The notes under the pieces were generated by a model that was not told the DNA's origin, made no database searches, and saw nothing but the letters and a program-made list of their open reading frames with translations. The translations under genes were made by a program, and so were the position numbers. DNA of 64,000 nt from Mycolicibacterium sphagni (lineage in GTDB: Bacteria; Actinomycetota; Actinomycetes; Mycobacteriales; Mycobacteriaceae), in NCBI RefSeq assembly GCF_013337765.1, contig NZ_VBSB01000008.1:372001-436000 (forward strand), written 5' to 3'. Shown here piece by piece: positions 63,673-64,000 of this stretch. Positions within the stretch are counted from its first letter, which is position 1; every line of letters starts with the position of its first letter.

Positions 63673-63960
63673 ATGTCGGAACAGTCATGGAATTTCGCCG
63701 GCATCGAGGCCGGCGCAAGCTCGATCCAGGGTGCGGTGCAGACCACCCAAGGGCTCCTCGACGAGGGCAAGGGCTCGCTGGCCAACCTCGCGGCGGCCTG
63801 GGGCGGCAGCGGCTCGGAGGCCTATCAGGGTGTCCAGCGCAACTGGGACAACGCTTCTGCAGAGCTGAACAGCGCGCTGCAGAACCTGGCAAGCCGGATC
63901 ACGGAGGCCGGCCAGGCAATGTCCCAGACCGAATCCGGTGTCACCGGGATGTTTACCTAA
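63673..63960 (+). CDS. esxA: ESX-1 secreted protein EsxA (ESAT-6)
   Basis: A 95-residue WxG100 protein, usual family length. It starts [16 protein letters not shown] and has the WGG turn ([11 protein letters not shown]) near residue 43 between two helices. It lacks its own YxxxD/E signal and relies on EsxB for export, as in known systems. It ends VTGMFT. The remaining 40 bp of the window show no further start, so the next ESX-1 gene lies outside. Confidence 0.96.
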   Translation: MSEQSWNFAGIEAGASSIQGAVQTTQGLLDEGKGSLANLAAAWGGSGSEAYQGVQRNWDNASAELNSALQNLASRITEAGQAMSQTESGVTGMFT

Positions 63961-64000
63961 CGCAGCACAAGACGCGAGAGGAACACGGGATCGGTGCGCA

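Overview
The window is high-GC actinobacterial DNA from a mycobacterium, most likely an environmental, rapid-growing (Mycolicibacterium-type) species. The evidence is an intact ESX-1 type VII secretion core ending in PE35, PPE68, EsxB and EsxA, an orphan MCE protein, an AceA2-type isocitrate lyase, a mycobacterial Ser/Thr kinase, many GTG/TTG starts and several apparently leaderless promoters. No rRNA, tRNA, CRISPR array, insertion sequence or prophage was seen.

Region 1 (1-10329) is a ureide module. Read right to left on the minus strand it encodes a fused two-domain ABC ATPase, two permeases, a cysteine hydrolase, a lipoprotein substrate-binding protein, a metallo-beta-lactamase-fold hydrolase, allantoinase, an Asp/Glu/hydantoin-racemase family protein and the start of allantoicase, which runs off the left edge. 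A divergent TetR gene faces it. The gap between them holds two copies of the same CTGTC-N4-GACAG motif.

Region 2 (10330-19586) is mixed chromosomal content: a membrane Ser/Thr kinase, a small secreted protein, a ferritin-like di-iron protein with a ferredoxin reductase and a lipid-binding-like protein, a TetR regulator with no canonical start codon, an epoxide hydrolase, an MFS transporter and D-aminoacyl-tRNA deacylase.

Region 3 (19612-41406) is the least explained part: about 18 catabolic genes around one divergent promoter. The left arm (minus strand, mostly overlapping genes) has an SDR, a Rieske oxygenase, a Baeyer-Villiger-type monooxygenase, an MFE2-like SDR, a CaiB/BaiF CoA-transferase, two small/large acyl-CoA dehydrogenase pairs, a Gfo/Idh/MocA oxidoreductase, a ThDP enzyme and an aldehyde dehydrogenase. 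The right arm has a beta-propeller protein, a GntR/UTRA regulator, two acyl-CoA synthetases, an SDR and an enoyl-CoA hydratase. Two related TTGTC-Y-GGAC operator-like sites lie in the divergent promoter. The set reads as CoA-dependent degradation of a cyclic or branched, steroid- or terpenoid-like compound; the substrate cannot be read from sequence.

Region 4 (41407-51266) has an AT-rich gap, an NlpC/P60-like protein, a P450-type ferredoxin, an orphan MCE protein preceded by a 17-codon leader ORF, isocitrate lyase 2, an SDR pseudogene with an internal deletion, a DapB-like oxidoreductase, two secreted proteins and an AzgA-type purine permease.

Region 5 (51384-63960) is the ESX-1 locus in the order espE-espF-espG1-espH-eccA1-eccB1-eccCa1-eccCb1-PE35-PPE68-esxB-esxA: substrates and chaperones first, then ATPases and membrane parts, then the secreted pairs. 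espI and later genes would lie beyond the right edge.
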